A DNA stretch of 64,000 bases from Amyelois transitella (GCF_032362555.1 NC_083514.1:5069001-5133000); one strand, 5' to 3'; counted from the first letter of the stretch, positions 34,296-46,521 are shown. Notes: generated by a model not told the origin, from the sequence alone. Numbers and translations: made by a program.

Positions 34296-37200
34296 TCACA
34301 GCACTGTTTCCATTTCCACTCGTGTCCGCTCTCTGGAAAAAGATAATTTAAATAATAATTAATGTAAACATTACAAGGGGTGTAAACTATCAGCATTGCA
34401 CGGCACTTGTACTTATAAGAAACTAGATTATGCGGGGCCTTGCTCCCGTGGGAAATTCCAGAAAAAACCTAAGGTATATTATTCCTATGGTCTATCTACC
34501 TATGCACCAAATTTCATCAAAATCTGCTTAAAAGTTTTTAAGTTTATTCATTACAAAAATACAAATCTTTTCTTGTATTATAAGTGAAGATTACTGCATT
34601 ATTAAATCAAAGTCTAGGTACTTTTGCAGACCAAAACTATATAATGTATGTAATATAACTTCTTCGATCTTTTTATAGAAATCTTAGGAATCTATATCGT
34701 ATTACATATATCATAAAACACCAAGAATCTTATATTTAGGCAATAAAAAATGAATAAACCTAGAGCGCAGATCGCCACACGATAGCGGTCGATCAAGATC
34801 GGGCAGAAGATCGGCGGGCGCATGCAGCGTGCGGGGGCGCGTGGCGTCGTGCGAGCGGTCGGGCCCGTCCCCGCCGGCCAGCAGCGCCGCCGCCGACGCC
34901 AGCCGACGCGGCGGCGGCTGCAGCCCGTGCGCGGCCAGCGCCGCTGCGAGCTGCCGTGCGCGCGCCATTGCGGCGTCGCGCTCGTGCCGCGCTCGCCATA
35001 CCTTTACATTTGAACGGTATTGAGTGCAGCGTTCCCCGCTCGCCAAAGAGGGGAGGCAACCGGGGAAGACGCCATAATAAATTATGTTATTGAGGCGTGT
35101 TAACAAACACCACATCAAAAATATGTTTACCATTTGTGCAAAATAAAATTTTACTTAGGTATTTTTAATGAATTAAATATCTACCTGCTGCAAATGTCCA
35201 ACAGAAATTTTTAAGCAAGGTAGGCATAGGTAATGAGGTGGTTTCCAGTATTGCAGAACCATCCAATATACGGTTCCATTCCCCTATAAGTACTTTACAT
35301 TTTATTCTGCTAACAAATAAATATAAGTTACACGTTTCCAACAGGTATTTTAGTAGCTCGAAACACGGCATAAAATCACAGCCTACGATAAATCCGAGTA
35401 AAGCATATTCCTAAGTTATAAATTGTTTTTCCTGACTCAATGATAGCCACTTAACATTGTTGTGTTAAGTACCTGTGCAGCACAGGCAGCAGAACGGCAG
35501 TGGCCTCGGCTCCCAGACCCGAACCCGCGCGCCGCAGCTTCCACCACAGCCCCGTGGAACGATAAAGATTGTCCTGAAAACAATTTAGTTAAATATATTT
35601 AAGAGAGACTAAAGGTACCGAAATAGGAAATCTTAACCATAGACAAGGAGACAGGAATACTGACAGAAATTGCTATAGAACTTGTTGAAGACTATTTTTA
35701 AACAGTGTAACCTCATAGACAAGGCGGCGAGCGGGAAACAGTTTCCCGCGTACGCCGCGATATAAGACCGCATGTACCTGAAACAACAGCTTTACCACCA
35801 AAATACCCGTCATCAGCATCAGGAATACTGATAAATTCTCCCCAAGAGCCAGCGTGTCTAATTATGTTCTTTAAAGTAATCTTACCCATAGACAAGGAGA
35901 CGAGCGCGCAACAATTTCCTGCGCTAGACGCCGCGAGGTGAGACCGCATGTATTTAAAGTACACATGCTCCAGCAGTAACAACAGCGCTGCCAGAAGAAT
36001 ACCCGCCATCAACAGCAGGAATGCTGACAGAAACTGCTCCAGAGCCAACGGGTCTGATGACTTGTGCTCTTGCTTGTTGGGCTTACACGTGCCCGTCATC
36101 CAATATCTATGAACAAAGCCAACAAAAGATTGTTAAAGTGATAGATTTTTTTTTCTAGCAATGTATTAAAAAGAACATACTTAGAGAAAATAATAGACAC
36201 TTAGACTTTATGGCGATAAAAGATCATAATACCTTATAACTATAGGTAACTTTTATTCGTCTTTTAAGGTTACAAACAGAAATAAATATTACCTACAAAA
36301 ACTTTAACTCACCTACGTAGTCTTTCCAGGTCTCCATTGGATCGTAAATCGAGTAATCTTTTGTTGAACATACTTAAATATTTGGAGTTTCGAGTAAATG
36401 CTAGGCCATATCCGGACATGCCGTACCATGAACCAACCGTCACAAGGCGACAGTCTTCGTCCTATGGGAAAGAAGTACGCATTAGTAATTTGTCCGGATG
36501 TAGGTATCTGGCAAAAAAGAACAATAAATTCAGCAAAAGCGATTTTAAAATAAAAACCTGACCATTAATTAAATACCTAGGTACCCAAAAATTATCAATT
36601 GTTGTTATTTGTAACTTACTTGGGATACTAAATAATCTAACACGGTTCCGTCATAAATAAATGCATCCAGCTCTCCTGTCAGGACGCTTGCCACGCCCAA
36701 ATTTATCGTACTACGGTTGTATCTGTAAAATAAACACATGTTCATGTTTAGGGGTTTTAATAAAGTTTCGTCAAATTAAAGGAAACTATTCCAGTACAAC
36801 AAAATATCGCACCACTCATCAGTACATGCATCTCAGTTTGGTCTAAAGGCTCGACTGACAGAGAATGCCATATGGCATTTAGTCCACCTGTCGCACATTT
36901 AATGTACATTAAGTTTAAATAAAATAAAAATGCAGCAAACGGCCTCTTAAATAGTTGCAGTGTCGAAGAACAATCGCGTTTACAAACCTAGGTATTCAAA
37001 TTTCTATAAATGCTAATTCAACGAGGGCAATAACCTGATGATAATGAAATAGGTAGAACGCTAGTTGAAATTGGCATAATACTTACTGAGCCCTGTAGGC
37101 TTGAGCATTTTTGAAATACTTTGCAAGAGTTGCATCAGTATGCGACCACGGCACCGTTCCAAACTTTAGGCCAGGTCGCTGCGACTGTGGCATCGCTATC

Positions 37201-40200
37201 CTAGGATCGTTCAACCCGCTCAGCTCGTGGAATTCTTCCCGAGTTATCATGAACGCGGCTAAGTTAGCAGTGTATATAGCCAAAAATACCACGGCAAACA
37301 TAGCCCACATGTTCGTCATAAAACGAGCGGTGAAACCTCGAGGCGAGTCCACATGAACAGATGCCTGGAAATCACGATTGGTTTTGTAAGAGTTTTAAGT
37401 AAATTAATCAACCAAGTAATGTAGGCAAACAAAATGTATATTAGGTACCTGAAATAGAACAGCCCACACAATCCAATAGGTCCGACAAAGCGAAAAGCGA
37501 TTTTGCGGAACACGCTTTGAATTATGACCTGTTGAACAATCAAAGCCACTTGGAGACAACCATTCGAAGAAGAATATGGAGAAGGTTGCGGCTTGTATCG
37601 CAACAGCGCCCACCAGCATCCAAGATGCTGTATCAAACGGTTCTAGAAAGGCTGTTGGGGATATAATCCCTGTCCGTTTTGCTACGACGATGGCAATTCC
37701 TGTCTCCATGAATGGTACACTGAAGTCGACCACGGCTTCTCGATCAGAATTTATGATCAACGATGTCAAAACCTATGAACAAAATGAAACAGATTATGTT
37801 ACCTCAAATACGATATATAAATTTGAGTAACTGATGTTTCAGAACCTACCATATCAGTTTTCTTGTTCACCAAATCCGCGATGAGACCATTCCATTTGCC
37901 GTTATGCAAAGTCCCCCAACGACCATCTTCGACTCGCACTAGTTCGTACGTGAAACCTAGCTGTTCCGCCAGCTGCTGCAGCAAGTCTATACAGAAACCA
38001 CTGCAGCACTGATACAGTGAGCTGTTACCGTGAGCGGTCCCCGCTTCCAATCTAGCAATAGAAATGATTTGTTTAAATCTATAAGTTACTTTGCTCAATA
38101 ATATTGAATTTTAATTCAACCTTCTCCAGGGGCCACATTTAAAATCTAGTGTTTAAAATGAGTTTTTCTTCTTCTTTGGAAATTGCTGACAACGGGAAAT
38201 TTGATTGTATTGGTGAAGTACCAATACAATCAAATTTTCTGTATTAATGGGTAATGGCGACACCAGACGAGAATTTTCAATTAAAAATTTCACGAATCTG
38301 TGAACTTTATCCCGTACATATTTATTTTTCATGGTAAGTAACTAACGTTAATTAAGTATTCAACTTTTACGAGTAAATTGCGTTATAACCTTTGCACCAC
38401 CCGTCAGGGTCCTTACTTGTCCCTAATTTTGTAATGGCGATCACAATAGAAAAATGTTTTACACATGAGATAGAAGTTGTCATAGGTAGGTGTATTCAGT
38501 AGCGAATCAATATACACGTAAGTAGGTTCTCATAAACGAACAAAAATGATATCTACCCTAAAACATCTACTTCTGGTGCCACGCGGCATATGACACCTCT
38601 GTCTAGCGAGCACCGCCCGCTCACAGGATCCGGCGGCGCCAGGTTGATGTAAGGTGATTCCTCTAGGAACGTGATACGCATGTGAAACTTCTCGGGAACC
38701 CCTTGGGGGGGCGTGTGTAAGCCACCCGGCCATACTATGTCTTTGATCACTAGACGCTCTTTGGGATATGAATTCCAAGATCCAATTTCCTCCCATACCA
38801 ACTGTAAAAAGGTTTTATTATCGAACTCAATATTTATAAATGTAATACACTTGTCTAGAGTTTCAAAGAAGATATTAAGTTTGAGGCCTTTTGAAAACTA
38901 AAAAATGTCTAAAAATCTATTTTAAGAATGTTGGTCTGTCTAAAACTTTTTAAATAATTGAAGGTCTAAATTGAACTTATAAATTGGTATATCTAAAGTT
39001 AAACTGTTTGGATTGCTAATACTTAATAAATAACATTTTATAAGTTCTCGGACAAAACTTATGATAAAGTACCTATACCTAATTAGGAAAAAGAATACCT
39101 GTTCTCCAATCGCAGGCCTTAGGTTCATAATCTTGAGTTCTGCCGCTCGCAACTCCCCATCGGGGGTGAACTCAATGTTTGGCCTTCCAGCTTCCCCGTC
39201 CACGCTCACATTCCTCAGATGGCGGTAAAACCTCTCCCCAGTAGACCATCGCGCCTCGCTTGCAGAAGCTCCACTACACGACAGACGAGTTCCCAGGGGA
39301 TGTCTGATGTTCTCCGGATCCGATATGTACGACTCTACTCCATAAGCGAACACTTTCACAGCGGTGGCTATCTCAGCTAGCAAAGACGTACTTGAAGTAT
39401 CGAAGTGTACACCTAATAGAAAAAAAACTAATTATAGTTTATATTTGACACATGAAAAAATGAAAGAAATGTCAATAAACCTACTAACAGTTTTGTAAAA
39501 AGTTAAAGAGACTGCAAAACGAATCGCTTTTTCATCTCCGACGATAACTTGCAACATAATTTATTTACGGAGTAATCAAATTTGGCGCAGCGGATAAGCC
39601 GTGAAGAGCAAATAAAGCAATTCACTTTCGTTTACACATAAGGGTTAGGAAGAGCGGGAAACCCGACATTTGCGTAAATTAAAAATTGAACGGAGAGCTG
39701 ACGTTTTTTGGGCAGATGTAGGGTCCTGTCCCGCACGTATCATGATGGCAACCAATTAATTATTTACACAGCATTCCAATGCGCAGGCAAATGGGACTTG
39801 AACCCACATCTATTTAAAATGAATGCTTATCCAATTGATCCACCGAACGTGCGTGACCAATCGACGAATTTTCCCGTCATGTCACGTTCCTAATTGAAAT
39901 AAGATCGAAATTTAAATGAACCGACATTCAATTAAAAACAAAGAAATCGGAATAATAATATAAAAATTCTGTTATAAATCTTCGCTATATCCATATTATA
40001 AGAAAAAAATTTACTTATAATATGGATATAACCACCAAAAATTTACTTATATATCCATATTATAAGTAATTTTTTTTCTTATAATATGGATATATAAGTT
40101 AATTTTTGGTGGCTTGAACTATTCGCAATCTTCAATTAATCTTTTCGCAAATAACTAACACTTCTAGGTTCCTACAGAATTAAGAAAACCAATAATTAGA

Positions 40201-42219
40201 AGACCGACAGGATTTCAGCGGCCTTGTCTTACGTCGCGTACAGCAGCATCAAAAAATTTCGACTGAATCGAGATCTAATGACCTCTTTAACGCTAATTTA
40301 TAAGTATAACAGAAGGAAATTTACCAAGCATGCCGACAGGGAATTTATTGAGCTGCTGCATGGAACCCAGCACACTCTGCGTCACTATCCACACAAAGTT
40401 CTCTCCAGTGAGGTGCAGATCCCCCGCCGCCGACAGGATCTCGGCGGCCTCCTCTCGCGTCGCGTACAGCAACATCACGCGCGCCTCGCTCGTCACAAGC
40501 TCGCTCAGATCAGATGGCCGTTTCACCACCACCGCATTTAGTATCGTGAATTTGAAACGATCCTGAAAATATCCGCAGTTGATTTTCAGGTATTTTAAGA
40601 GCGTCCGTGATCGAACGGTTTGATGCTCAAATAAAGAGCATGATACACAGAGAGGGAGGTGCAGGTTCAAATTCTACAACAATTAATCTTTTCCGAGTTT
40701 TGGCCTACTTTCAAACATCTCGAAATTTACGCCTTCTATTTGGCATATTTTTCATTCATATTGTCTACGGAAAACTTGTAGCAAGTTTTACGAAATACTC
40801 AAAGTAACGTCTATGAAATTTTCGTAGCATGGTCTACAAAATTTTCGTAGCATGATCTACGTAATTCTCGTAGCATGATCTACGAAATTCTCGTAGCATC
40901 ATCTTCGAAATACACTTTCAACGTTTACGAAATTATCGTAGCATCGTCTATGAAATATTGTGCCGCGTGGTTCTGGTGATGCCGTAAACTAGTAAAATGC
41001 GCGCCTCAATCAGGCAGAAATAAATAATGTAAATTTTCACCTGCAGAGCCGTAACCCGTTCCCGGACCGCCTGAATAAAATCATCATGGCCGGCTATGGC
41101 GGACGTGACGACACTAAACTGGTGCCACTTGTACCGCTCCAGGATGGACAGCATGGCGGCCGTCTGGTGCTCTATGGACGGAGCCAGCTGAAGCCGCAGC
41201 GACGCGTGCGACGCCCGCTTCTCTAAACCACTGTTATCTGCGTTCCACGCGATAACCTACGTATGTATGTACGTGAGAAAAAGTTATGTGTTAAAAAATA
41301 TAAAGCGCAAAAAGTAGAACCGTTTAAAAGAGAATTTTAAGGGTTTAATACACTTACTACACTACACTACGTCATGGTACTCCATTTAAGGATCTGAATA
41401 CTCACCCTGGGCTCCACTCAAGAGAAGTGATGATGTTACTGGGATTTTCGCCAGGAGGAAGAAGACATAAACCGAATTGAGTTTCTTTGAAATAACTGTA
41501 CTTTGACAAATGTGAGGTGAGAAGTCTTCATAGAACTTCCGGTTCTGATTATTTTGCGATGTATATGGATGTATCGTGTATTAAGCCCTACCAGAAAAAC
41601 AGTTAGAAATTACCGGTATGCCGAGATATCCGGCAAGTTGTAGAAAATACTGTGCGGAGGCAGTAGAGCGCCCGTATTGTTCATGATTCATAAGATAAAG
41701 TATAGCAGACACGTTGACTGCCAGAAATTCTTTACACAATGAGTCCAAGATAGCTGAAAGAGAGAGAAATCAAGATGTAGTAGGAGTACCTATCTTATAT
41801 GTATTTTAATCGCAATCGAAGAAGAGTAAAGTAGATAACTCACACATAGGACTCGGTGTTAAACCCTGGGTCGAGAGCGTATTGTTCAGGCGCACTTGAG
41901 AGAAGAGTTTAAGTTTGCGTGGCAATTTCTGCAAAGCCGCCTTCTCAGCCTTAATGTAGTCTCGCGTGCCGAATGCTTTATGAGGTACCACGAGAGCGGC
42001 GGTGATGACCGAGGGTGCGCGGGGTGGTGGCGGTGCGGGGGAGGTGCGCGGTCTTCGCAGCCCGTCACCGCCGATGCGGACACCGCCGCCACGCGCACCG
42101 TCGCGGCCGCCGGCGCCGGGAGCTCCGCCGCCGACCTTGATCCCGCTGCCGCGCTCCGCCGCCGCCGTCGCTAGCGCGCCCAGCGCTGCAAGCGCCATCA
42201 GCGCCGTGTGCGCCTGCAT
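34296..42219 (-). CDS. Nmdar2: NMDA-type ionotropic glutamate receptor subunit 2
   Basis: Fifteen coding exons on the minus strand: 42219-41844, 41753-41614, 41256-41041, 40562-40325, 39412-39099, 38801-38557, 38051-37850, 37772-37449, 37364-37087, 36722-36620, 36461-36313, 36106-35886, 35573-35473, 35001-34760 and 34332-34296. Together they give 1061 residues, and each phase checks. It forms glutamate-gated cation channels with NMDAR1 at synapses. Visible parts: a signal peptide ([17 protein letters not shown]) and a Gly/Arg/Pro-rich segment; the amino-terminal domain ([15 protein letters not shown]); the S1 ligand lobe ([18 protein letters not shown]); M1 ([18 protein letters not shown]); the pore loop ([18 protein letters not shown]); M3 with [11 protein letters not shown], a variant of the canonical SYTANLAAF gate; S2 ([31 protein letters not shown]); M4 ([20 protein letters not shown]); and a cytosolic tail ending ETVL, a class I PDZ-ligand form. 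The codon upstream of MQAH (frame open to 42243) may instead be a splice acceptor of a 5' UTR exon. Degenerate copies of the M4 exon lie downstream of it. Confidence 0.95.
34425..34592 (+). repeat. Short retroposon copy (CTCCCGTG family)
   Basis: TGCTCCCGTGGGAAATTCCA ... CACCAAATTTCATCAAAATC ... TTACAAAAATACAAATC; same family as 8045-8205. It lies in the last intron of NMDAR2. Confidence 0.5.
35635..35685 (-). pseudogene. Degenerate partial copy of the NMDAR2 M4 exon (copy 3)
   Basis: CATAGACAAGGAGAC is joined directly to AGGAATACTGACAGAAATTG. In the real exon (35886-36106) these two words are about 105 bases apart, so this copy has lost the middle. It sits in the intron after the real exon and has no usable frame. 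Confidence 0.65.
35713..35862 (-). pseudogene. Degenerate copy of the NMDAR2 M4 exon (copy 2)
   Basis: Aligns over ~148 bases with the real M4 exon. Shared words include CATAGACAAGG, GACCGCATGTA, ATACCCGTCATCA (ATACCCGCCATCA in the exon) and GGAATACTGATA, with a gap of about 24 bases. In the equivalent frame it still reads a hydrophobic [15 protein letters not shown], but the normal splice sites are not conserved. It is in the same orientation as the gene, about 25-170 bases downstream of the true exon. Confidence 0.75.
35886..36106 (-). other. NMDAR2 exon encoding the M4 helix (parent of the degenerate copies)
   Basis: Functional exon with acceptor ...CATAG and donor GTAAGA. It encodes YWMTGTCKP, the [13 protein letters not shown] juxtamembrane segment, M4 and [10 protein letters not shown], all expected for insect NMDAR2. 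Listed separately because two decayed copies lie just downstream. Confidence 0.85.
38196..38238. repeat. Perfect ~18-bp inverted repeat in an NMDAR2 intron
   Basis: AAATTTGATTGTATTGGT and its exact reverse complement flank a 5-base loop. Confidence 0.75.
39785..39852 (-). repeat. tRNA-derived SINE head or tRNA pseudogene in an NMDAR2 intron
   Basis: On the minus strand TGGATCAATTGGATA (A-box-like) is followed after about 22 bases by GGGTTCAAGTCCC, a perfect B box. The acceptor stem does not pair well, so an active tRNA is unlikely. The same kind of B box occurs at 40655-40670 (+) and 43450-43465 (-). Confidence 0.5.
39985..40116. repeat. AT-rich nested inverted repeats (four copies of a 17-mer)
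   Basis: TATCCATATTATAAG occurs four times in alternating orientation. The outer pair is extended by CCACCAAAAATTTACTTAT and its near reverse complement TAAGTTAATTTTTGGTGG. The stretch could fold into one long or two short hairpins. Confidence 0.75.
40790..40955. repeat. Degenerate tandem repeat, unit about 28 bp
   Basis: About six units of TCGTAGCATGATCTACGAAA with small changes, in an NMDAR2 intron between coding exons 3 and 4. Confidence 0.75.
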
Positions 42220-44267
42220 CTCCTCGCTTGATGCTGCAATCATATCCTATTCTTATTTTTTTCAGCCACTGGCTAATATTGCATCGTTTATTTCGCCAAA
42301 TGGGCCATCTTCTTTAATTATGAACACGTGATAACAAGTGTGACAATAAGATGAAGACCAAAGAATGTTACTTTCTTAATAAAACTTAACAAATCTAGTA
42401 CCTAGTAGTCTTAAATTTGTAATCCTTTATAGGAAGTAGCCGGTTATTCCCATTACGATCTTGGCTTACCTACTCACTGGGAAGTCCTAGCATCTAGTTG
42501 TAATCAAGATTACAAAAAAATATTGTTTTGTGTCTGCCTAGAACTTGAGGGGTGATCATTTAGTTAATGTTTAAAAAATATGCAACATTGTAATTGTGAC
42601 ATTTGGCAAAATTCTCAATCTCTCGTGCGTTTCATCAACAATCCATTAATGTATATTGTCTCAAAAAGAATTCATGTAAGCACTTACTCGATAGGTAATG
42701 CCTAAACAAAGTTGAACGGAGTAACAAGCGACAAAACTTTGCGGGGAAGCGGTACTATGTAAGTGCTTTGTGGTAGTGCTTACATAAAGTTGAATGGTTA
42801 AGTACCTATGTAGGAGTCTGTAGTGGCTGTGATAAGGTTTACTAATTACTTATAAGTAGTTTAGAAAGTTAAATACTAAAATATTGATGTTGAATTTGAC
42901 GTCCGTATAAATATGTCCGTATAAGTATGTATGCCTGTTAGCCTTATTAGTATTAATAGGTTCTGTTAACCCCATAAGACATCAAGACGTTATATTTTGG
43001 TGCTTATGGACCTCAAGATAACAAGACCAAACAAAATAATTATTTTATAATGGCAACTATAAAAATAAAACATTTTTCTACCTTTACTTTACGACATCAT
43101 TTATTATTACGTCACTTTAAAAGCGTGAGTAATATGATCCGACGTTGATAGATTTTCCTTTGGCACGGCGAGCGCTTGACGAGTAAACATTGAACTGCCT
43201 CGGTGGGATAAGATAAGATCGATAGGTTGTAGGTACTTGTAGTGATAAAGAATTACATTTTGTCCTACATATTTTTTTGGCTTCCGTACTGATTTGGTAC
43301 CTACCACAAAAAAATGAGTTTGAGCCATCTGTTTTGCTTACAACGTCGATTGTTTTAGTCAACAAGTAAAACTTATAATAAATCTAGCTTTTACCTACTT
43401 CGTCCCGCGAAAATGAAAAAATAAAAACTTAAACTGTCCGTTACCAGGGATCGAACTCAGGCCCGGCCAGCTCAGATATCAGTAAAAATACATACATACA
43501 TATGATCACGTCTCCCTTACGGGGAAGACAGAGCCAACAGTCTTGAAAAGACTGAAAGGCCTCGTTCAGCTGTTTGGCTTAATGAGAGAACTGAGATGCA
43601 AATAGTGACGGGTTGCTAGCCCATCGCCTAAAAGAAGAATCCCAAGTTTATAAGCCTATCCCTTATCAGTAAAGTGGTCGGTTCTATAGAAAAATGTTTT
43701 TGGGTGAATATATGGGAAAAATGAATTTTCCGGAACCCCATATTCAGCCAGCTTAATCGACTTTTTACGGCTGTATGTACATTGGTACGTGGCCTATCAG
43801 TCTTTTCAAGACTGTTAGGTTTGTCTACCCTGCAAGGGATATAGACCTGACTGTATATAACTATGTATGTACTATATATCAAATTATAAAACACGAAATT
43901 GTAAGAGCGTCGGGTCGTTAGTTTTCGAGCATATGACGCGATTACAAATATATTTATTTAGGTTACAAAATAACTTACTCGTTTAATAGTATAGGATACG
44001 CCCAAAATTGGTTCAGTAGATTACGCGTGAAAAGATAATAAACAAACAAACTTCCTTATTTAGGTACCTACGTGCCTAGTTCCTGGAACTTTAGAATAGG
44101 ACCATTACATCTCTTTCCCATGGATTTCGTAGAATGCGACTAAGAGATATGCTAATAAACCTCTCAATTTATCAATCTCAATTCTATCATGAAGAGATAT
44201 GTACCAGCCGAACCTGGCCATTCAATCTTTACGAGACTGTTGGCTCTATCTACTCTCTCTAATAAAC

Positions 44268-44546
44268 TTACTTTTGTATTTTAGGAAATGACCAGTAGGT
44301 ACGTCTCTTACACGCTGTAAGACCTAAGCCATCTTTAAAAATGAACTCATCAACAGCAAAAGATTTCATTTTGGTAGATAAAATCTTTTCTTGCTGGACT
44401 GGATTTCTTCGAATTCGTTCCCTTTCTGCTTTGATTGCCCTTTTTTTGAAGAATACTACGTCGGTCAGCCAGATCTTTTCTGTCACAAACAGAGGTTTCA
44501 TTGTATCTTTCCATAGCCCGGTATCCAACCATTTGACTAATTCCAA
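44268..44546 (-). CDS. Unidentified open frame (possible exon or old fragment)
   Basis: A 92-codon frame, basic in the middle (KKRAIKAERERIRRNPVQQE), ending SFPKIQK just before a possible donor (AAAA|GTAAG). The first codon is not necessarily a start. I recognise no domain. It could be a fragment of a mobile element or one exon of an unannotated gene. Confidence 0.25.
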   Translation of the reverse strand: MELVKWLDTGLWKDTMKPLFVTEKIWLTDVVFFKKRAIKAERERIRRNPVQQEKILSTKMKSFAVDEFIFKDGLGLTACKRRTYWSFPKIQK

Positions 44547-46445
44547 ACTTATGATTGTAAAAATATAAATAAGTTGCTTAAATTATATACTAGTACGTAC
44601 ATAAGTAACTAAAATTATGTAATGACAAGATAAAGATTTGTTTAACAAAAAATTGTATCATGTCCTATGCTGATCCTGCAGACCTTTGTGAATTTCAGCG
44701 AAACAGTCCAAGAAGTTTTTAAGTTCCTACAACTATTCCCTCAGCATATAGGTATCATTGTTTTTAATCTCTTTTGGTAATCTTTTGGTGACGGGTCTGT
44801 ACAAGGTGCAAGTAGATCGCCGATTTTGAAAGGGTTGCATGTGGTAGGTAGAGATTTTACACGTGGAGTAGAAACTCTTTGTAAAAATAACAAGTATTTA
44901 AACATAAAAGTATGAAAATTAGTAATCAGATATGCGCTATTAGACCTAGGTAGTTATATAAGTTTTTTAATAAAGCCCGGGAAATAAGTAAATGTATTAT
45001 GACAAACTAGAATAAAAGCGGCCAATTGTGAGTCGGAAGGGTTCCGTACACTTTTTTTATCTATTAAATAATGTGTTTGTTGTATCCTTTAATCCTTTAA
45101 TATAATTACATTATTTTAATATACGTATGTAAATTGTTAATTTAATGCAAAAGTTAAATTAATCATTATGACTACAAAATAAAACTACTTCGATTACTAA
45201 AATTAAATTAAGAAATTTTAGTCCCTGCATAGCATCAACTTGCGGAAGCGTGCCCAGAAGGCTGGCAGCATTGCCGTTTTGAATGGCAATGCTGATACTC
45301 TGAGCCAGATAATTTCCAGCCCTCCGCTCACGAGATACCTTAAGCCAGCTTTTTCGACTTTATTTTTATTTAATTATTTGTTTTCTAACATACAACTAGG
45401 TAAATATTTTGTGAAAATTTGAAGCGTCTACCTGTTACCGTTAATACCTTGTTTTTGGGCAAAAAAAATTACGAAAAAACACATTTGTTATATGGGGATC
45501 CTTTTTAAATATTTTGCTTTTGCCTTATACCTATGTAACGGAACCTTAATCTTTGACTGTCGCTTAGAATATTTCACGACGAAATTCTACTTGATATTGG
45601 TCGCATTCGTTACTTGGTCGATAATTTATATGTATTTAGGTGTATTTAATATACATGTATGTACACACACACATGAATAGGTACTTAACCTACCAACTGT
45701 GCCTATTCTGAAAATATAACTAATTTATACTTAGATTACGTTACATACTTTTAAAATTATCAGAATGAAAAATTTATAAATTAAAAGTGATTTATTTTTA
45801 AAGTTGTAATCTTACAGCATGTTGTCAATAGATGTCCCTGTAAATTACATAGCCTATAATAATTTACTAGGTACTTACTAACATGTTGATATTGCTTTTG
45901 TAAGATACTTATAGAGACAACGTAAGAAGTAACCCGATCGAGTAGATTTTCGATAGTCGTAATTGTGCACGAAAGCGCTTTATTTGGTATACCTACCTAT
46001 GTATTTCTCATATTTGGTGGATCCGCCCTTACGAGACGCGCCTATCGTTAATAGAAATATAAGTACATAAGTAAGTAATCTCGGTACCAACTCTTAAAAG
46101 GTTTTGTTTATTTACAACTAGAAACTTAAGAGGGAATTATTATCTATAAACTAAAAATGTATCAAAATAAAATTTTCAGTTATCTTTTTATTACATATAA
46201 TATTTAGATACCTAAGTACCATTATTTAAGTATTTACCATATGTACCTGGCTTTATTTAGCTATATACCTAGTAACTTAGAGTCAAAGCAAAGGTAGGTA
46301 TTCCATCATAGCAGCTGTAAACGGTAGCACAGTTTTCCCTGAACTTGTCAATACTCATTCAAACAGTAGAACTATGAACTTGTGGGCTTCATGTTTAGTA
46401 AACAAAAATATGATGGAATGATTTTATATAACGTGTTTACTTATC

Positions 46446-46505
46446 ATTTTAAAGAAGATCAATCTCTCTAAGCTACGAATCATGTAATACATAGCTTAAA
46501 GAGAT
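46446..46505. repeat. 16-bp imperfect inverted repeat
   Basis: CAATCTCTCTAAGCTA and TAGCTTAAAGAGATTG pair with one mismatch. It lies just beside the GC-rich island. Confidence 0.6.
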
Positions 46506-46521
46506 TGTAGTTAGCGTACCT

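Larger units (their letters stand above)
42244..46520. other. Probable first intron of NMDAR2, rich in retroposons
   Basis: No conserved coding exon is identified. SINE-like family copies lie at about 43490-43680 (-), 43785-43870 (+) and 44095-44265 (+). A tRNA-like B box is at 43450-43465. An unidentified 92-codon open frame lies at 44268-44546, and at 45190-45300 is the repeat shared with 20300-20420. Confidence 0.4.

Noticed and set aside
34793-35059. Ala/Arg-rich frames over the NMDAR2 C-terminal exon
   Set aside because: They are alternative frames of the GC-rich exon 35001-34760, whose true frame is fixed by both splice phases.
39785-39852. Functional tRNA gene
   Set aside because: A and B boxes are present but the acceptor stem does not pair; a SINE head or pseudogene fits better.
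40790-40955. CRISPR-like array
   Set aside because: Units are contiguous and degenerate with no unique spacers, in an insect intron.
41896-42331. Long + strand frames opposite NMDAR2 exon 1
   Set aside because: They are shadows of a GC-rich coding exon on the minus strand.
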